Source: Variovorax paradoxus B4 (GTDB lineage: Bacteria > Pseudomonadota > Gammaproteobacteria > Burkholderiales > Burkholderiaceae_C). From it: DNA of 64,000 nt. Within the stretch, counting starts at the first letter, position 1. Every line of letters begins with the position of its first letter. The stretch lies in NCBI RefSeq assembly GCF_000463015.1, contig NC_022247.1, positions 1,302,001 through 1,366,000 on the forward strand. Direction: 5' to 3'. The notes beneath the pieces are model-generated. The model ran no database searches. It saw only the letters and a list, made by a program, of their open reading frames with translations, and was not told where the DNA came from. The position numbers were made by a program, and so were the translations under genes. Positions 8,693 to 17,524 of the stretch are shown here, piece by piece.

Positions 8693-9436
8693 CTAGGCGT
8701 CTTCCGGCTCCACGGGCTGCTCGGCTTCTGCCTCTGCCTGCCCGGGCGGATGCGCCCAGCGCCACAGCAGCTCGGCGGCTTCGCCCACGCCCTGCTTCTT
8801 GAGGGCGGAGAACAGTTTGACCTCGCCGCCGCCGGCCTGCAGTCGCGTAATGGACAGCACCTTGGCGCCCTCGCTGCGCGTGAGCTTGTCGGCCTTGGTC
8901 AGGAGCACGAGGAACTTGAGCCCCTGCTCCACGCGCGGACGGATCACGTCGAGCAGGATCTCGTCGAGCTCGGTCAGGCCGTGGCGCGGGTCGCACATCA
9001 GCACCACGCCGCGCAGGTTTTCGCGCGTCATCAGGTAGTTGCCCATGACGCGCTGCCAGCGCAGCTTGGCTTCCCTGGGAACGGCGGCATAGCCGTAGCC
9101 GGGCAGGTCGGCCAGCACGGTGTCGTCGGCCTTCTGCTTGCCGACGCCGAACAGGTTGATGTGCTGCGTGCGGCCGGGCGTCTTGGAGGCGAAGGCCAGG
9201 CGCGTCTGCTGCGTGAGCGTGTTGATCGCGGTCGACTTGCCCGCGTTCGAGCGGCCGACGAAGGCGATCTCGGGCAGCTCCAGCGCCGGCAAATGCTCGA
9301 GCTGCGGGGCGCTGGTCAGGAAGTGCGCCGTGTGCAGCCAGCCGAGCGCCGTGCGCTCGCGCTCGGCGACAAGAGGGTCCACGGCAGGGGTCGCGCGGGA
9401 AGGGGGAGCAGCGTGCTTGCGCGACGGGGTAGTCAT
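8693..9436 (-). CDS. engB: Ribosome biogenesis GTP-binding protein EngB (YsxC/YihA)
   Basis: A 247-residue small GTPase needed for late assembly of the large ribosomal subunit. The G1 loop is GRSNAGKS; TPGRTQHINLF covers G2, DLPGYGYA is G3 and TKADK is G4. The ATG at 9436 begins MTTPSRKHAAPP and gives a family-like length with a short extra N-terminal tail. A much longer open frame upstream runs through the cytochrome gene on the other strand and is not coding. The C terminus is an acidic low-complexity tail (AEAEAEQPVEPEDA). It is divergent from the cytochrome c gene across 70 bases. Confidence 0.95.
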   Translation of the reverse strand: MTTPSRKHAAPPSRATPAVDPLVAERERTALGWLHTAHFLTSAPQLEHLPALELPEIAFVGRSNAGKSTAINTLTQQTRLAFASKTPGRTQHINLFGVGKQKADDTVLADLPGYGYAAVPREAKLRWQRVMGNYLMTRENLRGVVLMCDPRHGLTELDEILLDVIRPRVEQGLKFLVLLTKADKLTRSEGAKVLSITRLQAGGGEVKLFSALKKQGVGEAAELLWRWAHPPGQAEAEAEQPVEPEDA

Positions 9437-9465
9437 CAATGAGCTTTCGGAACGGGCTGCCATTG

Positions 9466-9471
9466 TAGAAT
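9466..9471 (+). promoter_or_regulatory. -10-like box before the cytochrome c gene
   Basis: TAGAAT lies 36 bases before the cytochrome ATG in the 70-base engB/cytochrome gap. No good -35 is visible at 16-18 bases upstream, and there is no clear Shine-Dalgarno before the ATG. Confidence 0.35.
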
Positions 9472-9506
9472 CGCGGGGTTTTGCGCCAATAAATCGAGCC
9501 CCCGAT

Positions 9507-10172
9507 ATGAAGTTGTTTGCCAATTTTCTGCTTGCAGCCCTCATGGGCGTCGCAGCCAGCGCGAGCCTTGCGGCTGATGATCCTGCCGCCGCACCGGCTG
9601 CACCAGCCGCGGCCAAGCCGGCCAAGCCCGATCCCGCCAAGGGTGACGCGGTGTTCAATTCCGCTGCCCAGGCCTGTGCTTCCTGCCACAACGCAGACGG
9701 CAACTCGGCCATCGCGGCCAACCCCAAGCTGGCGCAGCAACACCCCGAGTACATCCTCAAGCAGCTGCAGGACTTCAAGTCCGGCAAGCGCAAGAGCCCG
9801 ATCATGCAGCCCATGGCGGCCAAGCTGTCCGACGAGGACATGCGCAACATTGCCTGGTTCGTGGGCTCGAAGAAGGTCAAGACCGGCTTCGCCAAGGAGA
9901 AGGACCTGGTCGCGCTGGGCGAGAAGATCTACCGCGGCGGCATTGGCGATCGCCAGATCCCGGCCTGCGCCGGCTGCCACAGCCCCAACGGCGCCGGCAT
10001 GCCCGCGCAGTACCCGCGCCTGGGCGGCCAGCACGCCGACTACACGGTGGCACAGCTTGTTGCCTTCCGGGACAACGTGCGCCAGAACAGCGCGCCCATG
10101 ACCGGCGTGGCCGCAAAGCTCAACGACCGGGAAATCAAGGCTGTTGCAGACTACATCGCCGGCCTGCGCTGA
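9507..10172 (+). CDS. Dihaem cytochrome c (c4-like)
   Basis: A 221-residue periplasmic electron-transfer protein. A signal peptide covers about residues 1-22 (MKLFANFLLAALMGVAASAS, LAA), followed by an Ala/Pro/Lys-rich linker. Two haem attachment sites are visible, CASCH (57-61) and CAGCH (154-158), each in a cytochrome c domain of about 90 residues with distal Met candidates (SPIMQPMAAKL and SAPMTGVAAKL). That tandem repeat is the cytochrome c4 layout. These proteins normally feed electrons to terminal oxidases. It is followed by a strong terminator and then by the cytochrome c maturation genes resB and ccsB, a common pairing in Burkholderiales. Confidence 0.93.
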   Translation: MKLFANFLLAALMGVAASASLAADDPAAAPAAPAAAKPAKPDPAKGDAVFNSAAQACASCHNADGNSAIAANPKLAQQHPEYILKQLQDFKSGKRKSPIMQPMAAKLSDEDMRNIAWFVGSKKVKTGFAKEKDLVALGEKIYRGGIGDRQIPACAGCHSPNGAGMPAQYPRLGGQHADYTVAQLVAFRDNVRQNSAPMTGVAAKLNDREIKAVADYIAGLR

Positions 10173-10220
10173 TACCACGCGCTTCAGCGTGAACTAACCG
10201 CCGACAAAAAACCCAAACAG

Positions 10221-10260
10221 AGGGCGGGCCGATCCAGCTGGATGGCCCGCCCTTTGCTTT
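10221..10260 (+). terminator. Intrinsic terminator after cytochrome c
   Basis: A perfect 10-bp stem (10221-10230 with 10244-10253). The sequence between the arms contains the perfect palindrome ATCCAGCTGGAT, so the whole element can fold as one long hairpin with a single bulged G. TTTGCTTTTT follows. It separates the cytochrome gene from resB. Confidence 0.85.
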
Positions 10261-10288
10261 TTCCCTGTTCCTTTTTTCCCACCAACCG

Positions 10289-12457
10289 ATGTCTGTCTCC
10301 ACCCACGGCCTTCGCGTCCATCGCGGCCCGCAAGTGCTCCGCGCTGCGGTGGAACTGTTTTCGTCGATGCGGTTCGCGATTGCGCTGCTCACCGTCATCT
10401 GCATTGCATCGATCATCGGCACCGTGCTCAAGCAGCACGAGTCGATCAACAACTACATCAACCAGTTCGGCCCGTTCTGGGCCGAGCTGTTCCGTGCGGC
10501 CAAGCTCGATTCGGTCTACAGCGCCTGGTGGTTCCTGCTGATCCTGCTGTTCCTGGTGATCAGCACGACGCTCTGCATTGCGCGCAACACGCCGCGCATC
10601 TTCATCGACCTGAAGACCTTCAAGGAAGGCATCCGCGCGCAGAGCCTCAAGGCCTTCGGCCAGCGCGCCGAAACCCGGCTCGACGAGGCGCCCGCCGCGG
10701 CGGCCAACCGCATCGGCCAGCTGCTGGTGAGCGGCGGATGGAAGGTCAAGCTTCAGCAACGCGAAGCCGCGGGCGGCCATGCCGATGCCGGCTGGATGGT
10801 GGCCGCGCGCGCGGGCGGTGCCCACAAGCTGGGCTACATCGCCGCCCACAGCGCAATCGTGCTGGTGTGCATCGGCGGCCTGCTCGACGGCGACCTGGTG
10901 GTGCGGGCCCAGACCTGGTTCAACGGCAAGAGCGTGTTCACCGGCGGCGGCATGATTGCCGACGTGCCGCCGCAGCACCGGCTGTCGCCGCGCAACCCGA
11001 CCTTCCGCGGCAACATCCTGGTGCCCGAGGGCTCGCAGGGCAGCGTGGCCATCCTGCAGCAGTCCGACGGCGTGCTGCTGCAGGAGCTGCCGTTCTCGAT
11101 CGAGCTCAAGAAGTTCATCGTCGACTACTACTCGACCGGCATGCCCAAGCTGTTTGCAAGCGAAGTGGTGCTGCACGACCGCGAGACCGGCGCCCAGGTG
11201 CCCGCGCGCATCGAGGTCAACCATCCGGCCAGCTACAAGGGCGTGGAAATCTACCAGTCGAGCTTCGACGACGGCGGCTCCAAGGTGAAGCTCAAGGCGG
11301 TGCCGATGGCGGCCGCGGCCAAGCCCTTCGAGGTCGAGGGCGTCATCGGCGGGCCGAGCACCGAAATTACCAACGGCCGCGAAAAGCTCACGCTCGAATA
11401 CGCCGCGCTGCGCGTGATCAACGTCGAGAACTTTGCCGACGGCGGCGCCATGGGCAGCGGCGCCGACGTGCGCAAGGTCGACCTGCGCCACGACATCGAA
11501 TCGCGCCTGGGTGCCGCCAACAAGACCAGCAAGCCGAAGGTGCTGCGCAACATCGGCCCGAGCATCGGCTACAAGCTGCGCGATGCGGCGGGGCAGGCGC
11601 GTGAATACCAGAACTACATGGTGCCGGTCGATACCGGCGACGGCCAGCCGGTGTTCCTGCTCGGCATGCGCGAGAAGCCCGAGGAGCCGTTCCGCTACCT
11701 GCGCGTGCCGGCCGACGAACAGGGCTCCATGGACAGCTTCGTGCGCATGCGCACTGCGCTGGCCGATGCCGATACCCGCAACCGGGCGGTCGAGCGCTAC
11801 ATCGCCAAGGCGGTCGATCCGAAGCGGCCCGAAATGGCCGAGCAGTTGCGTGTTTCGGCGGCGCGCGCACTGGCATTGTTTGCCGGCAGCGAGCGCGCCA
11901 AGGCCGACGCCACCACCATGGGCGGCTGGCAGGCGATTGCCGAGTTCATGGAAGCCAACGTGCCCCAGGCCGAGCGCGAACGTGCCGGCGCGGTGCTGGT
12001 GCGCATCCTGAACGACGTGCTGTTCGAGGTGCTCAACCTGAGCCGCGAGGGTGCGGGGCTCGCGGCATTGCCGAGCGACGATAAGTCGCAGGCTTTCCTG
12101 ACGCAGGCGGTGCTGGCCATCAGCGACGCGTACTTCTATCCGGCGCCGGTCGCCATGATGATGACCGACTTCACCCAGGTGCAGGCCAGCGTGTTCCAGG
12201 TGGCGCGCGCGCCCGGCAAGAACGTGGTCTATCTGGGCTGCCTGTTGCTGATCGTCGGGATTTTTGCCATGCTGTACGTGCGCGAGCGCCGGCTCTGGGT
12301 GTGGCTCACACCCGATGGCGCGGGCTCCGGAGACAACACCACGGCCGCCACGATGGCTTTCTCGGTCAACCGCAAGACCATCGACAGCGATCGCGAGTTC
12401 GAGCACCTCAAGCACAAGCTGCTTGCCTTGAAGAAAGAAGGACCGGCGTCACCATGA
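10289..12457 (+). CDS. resB: Cytochrome c biogenesis protein ResB/Ccs1
   Basis: A 722-residue membrane protein of System II cytochrome c maturation, which with CcsB moves haem across the inner membrane and presents reduced apocytochrome for ligation. Hydrophobic segments occur at about residues 28-48 (FAIALLTVICIASIIGTV), 79-99, 180-200 and near the C terminus (VVYLGCLLLIVGIFAMLY), with a large periplasmic domain between the third and fourth. That is the ResB topology. No clear ribosome-binding site precedes the ATG at 10289. It overlaps ccsB by ATGA. Confidence 0.95.
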   Translation: MSVSTHGLRVHRGPQVLRAAVELFSSMRFAIALLTVICIASIIGTVLKQHESINNYINQFGPFWAELFRAAKLDSVYSAWWFLLILLFLVISTTLCIARNTPRIFIDLKTFKEGIRAQSLKAFGQRAETRLDEAPAAAANRIGQLLVSGGWKVKLQQREAAGGHADAGWMVAARAGGAHKLGYIAAHSAIVLVCIGGLLDGDLVVRAQTWFNGKSVFTGGGMIADVPPQHRLSPRNPTFRGNILVPEGSQGSVAILQQSDGVLLQELPFSIELKKFIVDYYSTGMPKLFASEVVLHDRETGAQVPARIEVNHPASYKGVEIYQSSFDDGGSKVKLKAVPMAAAAKPFEVEGVIGGPSTEITNGREKLTLEYAALRVINVENFADGGAMGSGADVRKVDLRHDIESRLGAANKTSKPKVLRNIGPSIGYKLRDAAGQAREYQNYMVPVDTGDGQPVFLLGMREKPEEPFRYLRVPADEQGSMDSFVRMRTALADADTRNRAVERYIAKAVDPKRPEMAEQLRVSAARALALFAGSERAKADATTMGGWQAIAEFMEANVPQAERERAGAVLVRILNDVLFEVLNLSREGAGLAALPSDDKSQAFLTQAVLAISDAYFYPAPVAMMMTDFTQVQASVFQVARAPGKNVVYLGCLLLIVGIFAMLYVRERRLWVWLTPDGAGSGDNTTAATMAFSVNRKTIDSDREFEHLKHKLLALKKEGPASP

Positions 12458-13770
12458 ACACCACCACCCTCACGCTCCACGAAAGCTGGTTTTCGCGCCG
12501 CAACCTTTTCGACTGGGTGTTTGCGGCCCTGGTGCTGGCAGGCGGCCTGTTTGCCTTTGCACGGTATGCGGGCGCCATGGACTCCTACGAGAAGCCCATC
12601 CTCGCCGCCGCGATGATCGCGGTCACAGCCATCGGCTGGTTCTGGCGTCCGCTGCGGGTGCTGGCCATCGTGGTGGCCGCGGCCTCGCTGCTGGCCATCA
12701 GTTCCTACCAGGGCGACCTGGCGCGCGCGGACACGGTGTTCTGGCTCAAGTACTTCCTGTCGAGCCAGTCGGCCATTCTCTGGATGAGCGTGCTGTTCTT
12801 CATGAGCACGCTGTTCTACTGGTTCGGTTTCTTCGGCGGCAAGCAGGGCGACACCTTCGACCTGATCGGTTCCCGCCTTGCCTGGGCGGCTGTTGCCATG
12901 GCGCTCGTCGGCACCATGGTGCGCTGGTACGAGAGCCACCTGCTGGGGCCGGACATCGGCCACATTCCCGTCAGCAACCTGTACGAAGTGTTCGTGCTGT
13001 TCTGCTGGCTCACGACGGCTTTCTATCTTTACTTCGAGTCGCGCTACGGCACGCGCACGCTCGGCGCCTTCGTGATGCTGGTGGTGAGCGCGGCGGTCGG
13101 TTTCCTGCTCTGGTACACGCTGGTGCGCAACGCGCACGAGATCCAGCCGCTGGTGCCGGCGCTGCAGAGCTGGTGGATGAAGCTGCACGTGCCGGCCAAC
13201 TTCATCGGCTACGGCACCTTCGCGCTCGCGGCCATGGTGGCCTTCGCCTATCTCATCAAGGAACAGGCGCAGGAAACGCGCTGGTACAAGCTCACGCCGA
13301 TCTGGCTCCTGGGCGTGGCGCTGTGCTTCGTGCCGGTGGCCTTCCGCCAGCGCGTGCAGGAGGCCGGCGGCAGCTACTGGGTGATCTATGCGGGCATCTC
13401 CGCACTGATTGCCGCGGGCATCCTGCTCGGCCGCAGGCGCATTGCCGCACGGCTACCCGCCAACGAGGTGCTCGACGACGTGATGTACAAGTCGATCACG
13501 GTCGGCTTCGCGTTCTTCACCATTGCCACCGTGCTCGGCGCGCTGTGGGCGGCCGACGCCTGGGGCGGCTACTGGAGCTGGGACCCGAAGGAAACCTGGG
13601 CCCTGATCGTCTGGCTCAACTACGCGGCCTGGCTGCACATGCGGCTGGTCAAGGGCCTGCGCGGCACCGTGGCGGCCTGGTGGGCGCTGGGCGGCCTGGC
13701 GGTGACCACCTTCGCGTTCCTTGGCGTGAACATGTTCCTGAGCGGACTGCACAGCTACGGCACCCTGTAG
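12454..13770 (+). CDS. ccsB: c-type cytochrome biogenesis protein CcsB (CcsA/ResC family)
   Basis: A 438-residue polytopic membrane protein, partner of ResB in System II maturation. The haem-handling WWD segment is clear: WGGYWSWDPKETWALIVWL at about residues 370-388. Conserved His residues lie in neighbouring loops (HVPANFIGYG, WLHMRL). The ATG at 12454 overlaps the resB stop by four bases, so both partners are translated together. A frame extended upstream into resB has no family features. Confidence 0.95.
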   Translation: MNTTTLTLHESWFSRRNLFDWVFAALVLAGGLFAFARYAGAMDSYEKPILAAAMIAVTAIGWFWRPLRVLAIVVAAASLLAISSYQGDLARADTVFWLKYFLSSQSAILWMSVLFFMSTLFYWFGFFGGKQGDTFDLIGSRLAWAAVAMALVGTMVRWYESHLLGPDIGHIPVSNLYEVFVLFCWLTTAFYLYFESRYGTRTLGAFVMLVVSAAVGFLLWYTLVRNAHEIQPLVPALQSWWMKLHVPANFIGYGTFALAAMVAFAYLIKEQAQETRWYKLTPIWLLGVALCFVPVAFRQRVQEAGGSYWVIYAGISALIAAGILLGRRRIAARLPANEVLDDVMYKSITVGFAFFTIATVLGALWAADAWGGYWSWDPKETWALIVWLNYAAWLHMRLVKGLRGTVAAWWALGGLAVTTFAFLGVNMFLSGLHSYGTL

Positions 13771-13772
13771 GC

Positions 13773-13789
13773 GCCGGCTGCCGGCTTTT
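13773..13789 (+). terminator. Short hairpin plus T-run after ccsB
   Basis: GCCGG-ctg-CCGGC followed by TTTT begins three bases after the ccsB stop. The five-base stem is short, so termination may be partial. Confidence 0.4.
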
Positions 13790-13806
13790 CGCGAAGAATT
13801 GAAACC

Positions 13807-13825
13807 ACGCGCAGCGATTGCGCGT
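13807..13825. promoter_or_regulatory. Palindrome upstream of msrP
   Basis: ACGCGC-N7-GCGCGT is a perfect inverted repeat 62 bases before the msrP ATG, in the 117-base gap after ccsB. It is a possible operator for the msrPQ pair, though GC-rich background makes chance occurrence plausible. Confidence 0.25.
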
Positions 13826-13887
13826 AACCGAACCAGGGGATTCCACGAACTACCCTGAGCACAACGATTCACGCGAAAGGCCGTCAC

Positions 13888-14898
<1,011 letters not shown>

Positions 14899-14926
14899 AC
14901 CAGCCCCGCCACCCGGCCCTTGTCCC

Positions 14927-15595
14927 ATGAACAAGCTGCTCATGCATCCGGCGGCCAAGCCGGTCATCTTCCTGCTGTGCCTGCTGCCGTTCGCGCGGCT
15001 CACCTACGGCGCGTTCACCGACGGGCTGGGCGCGAATCCGGCCGAGTTCCTGATTCGCGCCACCGGCGACTGGACCCTGCGCTTCATCTGCATCGTGCTG
15101 GCGGTGACGCCGCTGCGCGTGATGGCCAAGGCCAACGCGCTCGCGCGCTTTCGCCGCATGCTGGGGCTGTTCGCGTATTTCTACGTGGTGCTGCACCTGC
15201 TGTGCTACAGCTGGTTCGACATGGGCTTCGAGTGGGCCGACATCGCCAAGGACATTGCCAAGCGGCCGTTCATCCTGGTGGGGTTCTCGGCCTTCTTGCT
15301 GCTGACGCCGCTGGCTGCCACCTCGTTCAACCGCGCCATCAAGGCCATGGGGGCGAAGCGCTGGCAGATGCTGCACAAGCTGGTCTATTTCATTGCCGGC
15401 CTTGGCCTGCTGCATTTCTTCTGGATGCGCGCGGGCAAGAACAACTTCGCCGAGGTGTTCGTCTATGCCGCGATCATCGCGCTGCTGCTCGGATGGCGCG
15501 TGTGGAACTACGCGAGCAAGCGCAAGCCGAAGCTGTCCGCGGGCATGCGCGGCGGCAGCAGCAGCGAGAAGTCGCTGCGCAGCAGCACCGGCTGA
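14927..15595 (+). CDS. msrQ: Haem-binding membrane subunit MsrQ
   Basis: A 222-residue inner-membrane b-type haem protein that passes electrons from the respiratory chain or a flavin reductase to MsrP. Six hydrophobic segments are visible. Conserved haem-ligand His residues lie in VVLHLLCYSWFD, MLHKLVYF and LLHFFWM. The family landmark LARFRRMLGLFAYFYV is present. It converges on lysA with a 10-base gap. Confidence 0.94.
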   Translation: MNKLLMHPAAKPVIFLLCLLPFARLTYGAFTDGLGANPAEFLIRATGDWTLRFICIVLAVTPLRVMAKANALARFRRMLGLFAYFYVVLHLLCYSWFDMGFEWADIAKDIAKRPFILVGFSAFLLLTPLAATSFNRAIKAMGAKRWQMLHKLVYFIAGLGLLHFFWMRAGKNNFAEVFVYAAIIALLLGWRVWNYASKRKPKLSAGMRGGSSSEKSLRSSTG

Positions 15596-15605
15596 CCGGC
15601 GCAGA

Positions 15606-16895
15606 TCACGCGGATCGGCCTTCGATCTGCTCGCTGCGCAGCTGGTCTTCCATCGTCTCGCGGCGGCGGATCAGCGTGGCGCTCCGGCCGCTCACCAGCA
15701 CTTCGGCAGCACGGCCGCGCGTGTTGTAGTTGCTGGCCATGCTCATGCAGTACGCACCGGCCGACAGCACCGCCAGCAGGTCGCCAGCCACCACGTTGAG
15801 CGCGCGGTCGCGGCCGATCCAGTCGCCGCTTTCGCAGACCGGGCCGACCACGTCGTAGGTCGGCGCGTCGCCGGCGCGGATTCGCAGCGGCACGATCTTC
15901 TGGAACGCCTGGTACATCGCAGGCCGCGGCAGGTCATTCATGGCCGCGTCGACGATGCAGAAATTCTTGTCTTCCCCCGGCTTGGTGTAGAGCACCTCGG
16001 TCACGCACACGCCCGCATTGCCCACCAGCGAACGGCCGGGCTCGATGACGAGCTTGCGCTGTCCGAAGCCGCGCGCGTCGAGCCGCGCGAGCAGTTGCTG
16101 CCACAGCGCATCGGCCTTGGGGGGCACTTCGCCGTTGTAGTCGATGCCCAGGCCGCCGCCGAAGTCCAGGTGGTGAATGGGCACGCCGGCCGCCTCGATG
16201 GCCTCGACCAGGTCGAGCACCCGGTCGCAGGCGTCCAGGTAGGGCGAGGCTTCGGTGATCTGCGAGCCGATGTGGCAGTCGATGCCGACCACTTCGAGCC
16301 CCGGCAGCTTTGCGGCATGGCGATAGGCCTCGACAGCGCGGTCATGGGCAATGCCGAACTTGTTGCCCTTGAGGCCGGTGGAGATGTAGGGATGCGTCTT
16401 CGGATCGACGTTCGGATTGATGCGGATGCTGATGGGGGCGCGGCGCCCCTCGGCCAGTGCCACTTCGTTGAGCACGTCGAGCTCGGCTTCGCTCTCGACG
16501 TTGAAGCAGGCGATGCCCGCCGCGAGCGCCTGCCGCATTTCGGCGCGGGTCTTGCCCACGCCCGAGAAGATGATCTTGGCAGGATCGGCGCCTACCGCCA
16601 GCACGCGTGCCAGTTCACCGCCCGAGACGATGTCGAAGCCGCATCCGGCTTCGGCGAATACGCGCAGCACGCCGAGCGACGAATTCGCCTTCATCGCATA
16701 GCAGATCAGGGCGCTGCGGCCCTCGAAGCCGCGCTGGTAGGCGGCCAGCGCGTCCAGCATCCACTGCTTCGAATAGACGAACAGCGGGGTGCCATGCTCG
16801 CGCGCCAGCGCCTCCAGGCCAAGGCCTTCGACGTGGAGGGCGCCGTCGCGATGCGCGATGTGGGGATGGCCGGGAAGGGGGGAGGCGTTCGTCAC
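15606..16895 (-). CDS. lysA: Diaminopimelate decarboxylase
   Basis: A 429-residue PLP enzyme that makes lysine from meso-diaminopimelate, the last step of the pathway. The PLP lysine is K69 in CYAMKANSSLGVL. Substrate and cofactor loops include HIGSQITEASPY, DFGGGLGIDYNGE, EPGRSLVGNAGVC and CESGDW. The start is a GTG at 16895 that overlaps the lptM stop as GTGA; this gives the family length and a normal N terminus ([20 protein letters not shown]). A frame extending to 17213 merely runs back through lptM. Confidence 0.97.
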   Translation of the reverse strand: MTNASPLPGHPHIAHRDGALHVEGLGLEALAREHGTPLFVYSKQWMLDALAAYQRGFEGRSALICYAMKANSSLGVLRVFAEAGCGFDIVSGGELARVLAVGADPAKIIFSGVGKTRAEMRQALAAGIACFNVESEAELDVLNEVALAEGRRAPISIRINPNVDPKTHPYISTGLKGNKFGIAHDRAVEAYRHAAKLPGLEVVGIDCHIGSQITEASPYLDACDRVLDLVEAIEAAGVPIHHLDFGGGLGIDYNGEVPPKADALWQQLLARLDARGFGQRKLVIEPGRSLVGNAGVCVTEVLYTKPGEDKNFCIVDAAMNDLPRPAMYQAFQKIVPLRIRAGDAPTYDVVGPVCESGDWIGRDRALNVVAGDLLAVLSAGAYCMSMASNYNTRGRAAEVLVSGRSATLIRRRETMEDQLRSEQIEGRSA

Positions 16896-17161
16896 TTTGG
16901 GGTTCCGGTGCTGGTGGCCGGAGCCGGGGCGCTGCCGGCCGCGGCGGGCTTGGGCGCGGCTTCTGCGTCCGAAGCGGCGCGTGGACCGCCGGGCGTCAGC
17001 AGCTGCGGCAAGGTGGCACGCTGGGCCGCTGCCGGATCGGTCGGCAGGAACAGCGGTCCGCGCTGGCCGCAAGCAGACAAACCGGCCGCCGCCGCGGCAA
17101 GACTGACCATGAGCGCAGCGCGGGCGGGGGCGCTCACTAGAATTTGACGAACATTCAACAT
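16892..17161 (-). CDS. lptM: Small lipoprotein LptM (YifL-type LPS translocon maturation chaperone)
   Basis: An 89-residue lipoprotein. A hydrophobic signal (about 17-31) ends in the lipobox LSAC, followed at once by [11 protein letters not shown], the hallmark CGQxGPLxLP motif of LptM. Family members help the LptDE complex in the outer membrane form its native disulfides. The rest is Ala/Pro-rich and disordered. I chose the ATG at 17161 because the signal peptide is then of normal length. It overlaps lysA by GTGA, a widespread pairing in proteobacteria. Its start codon is only 12 bases from that of the divergent cyaY. Confidence 0.88.
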   Translation of the reverse strand: MLNVRQILVSAPARAALMVSLAAAAAGLSACGQRGPLFLPTDPAAAQRATLPQLLTPGGPRAASDAEAAPKPAAAGSAPAPATSTGTPK

Positions 17162-17173
17162 AACGAAATTGTA

Positions 17174-17506
17174 ATGACCGACTCCGAATACATGGACTGC
17201 GCCGAAGCCGCACTCGCCGCCATCGAGCAAGGCTGCGATCGCATCAACGACGCGACCGACGCCGACATCGACAACCAGCGCGTGGGCGGCATGATCACGA
17301 TTTCATTCAAGAACGGCAGCCAGCTGATCGTGAATCTGCAAAAGCCCCTGCAGGAGATCTGGCTTGCCGCGCGCTCCGGCGGCTACCACTACCGGCACGA
17401 CGGCAAGGCCTGGGTCGACACCAAGACGGGCGAGGAATTCTTCGGAAATCTTTCTCGTGAGGCGAGCCTTCAGGCCGGGCAGCCGCTGGAGTTTGCGGCC
17501 GCCTGA
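17174..17506 (+). CDS. cyaY: Iron donor protein CyaY (bacterial frataxin)
   Basis: A 110-residue frataxin homologue that binds iron and modulates iron-sulfur cluster assembly by IscS. It shows the acidic N-terminal helix ([19 protein letters not shown]), the beta-sheet segment [20 protein letters not shown] and the signature [18 protein letters not shown]. The ATG at 17174 gives the normal start; an in-frame start 10 codons upstream lies inside the lptM leader. It converges on the PBP1A gene. Confidence 0.95.
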   Translation: MTDSEYMDCAEAALAAIEQGCDRINDATDADIDNQRVGGMITISFKNGSQLIVNLQKPLQEIWLAARSGGYHYRHDGKAWVDTKTGEEFFGNLSREASLQAGQPLEFAAA

Positions 17507-17524
17507 ACCATCGTCAGGTCTTCT

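Noticed and set aside
8693..9895. A 400-residue version of EngB with a 153-residue N-terminal extension
   Set aside because: The extension lies antisense to the cytochrome c gene and has no EngB homology; the ATG at 9436 gives the normal protein.
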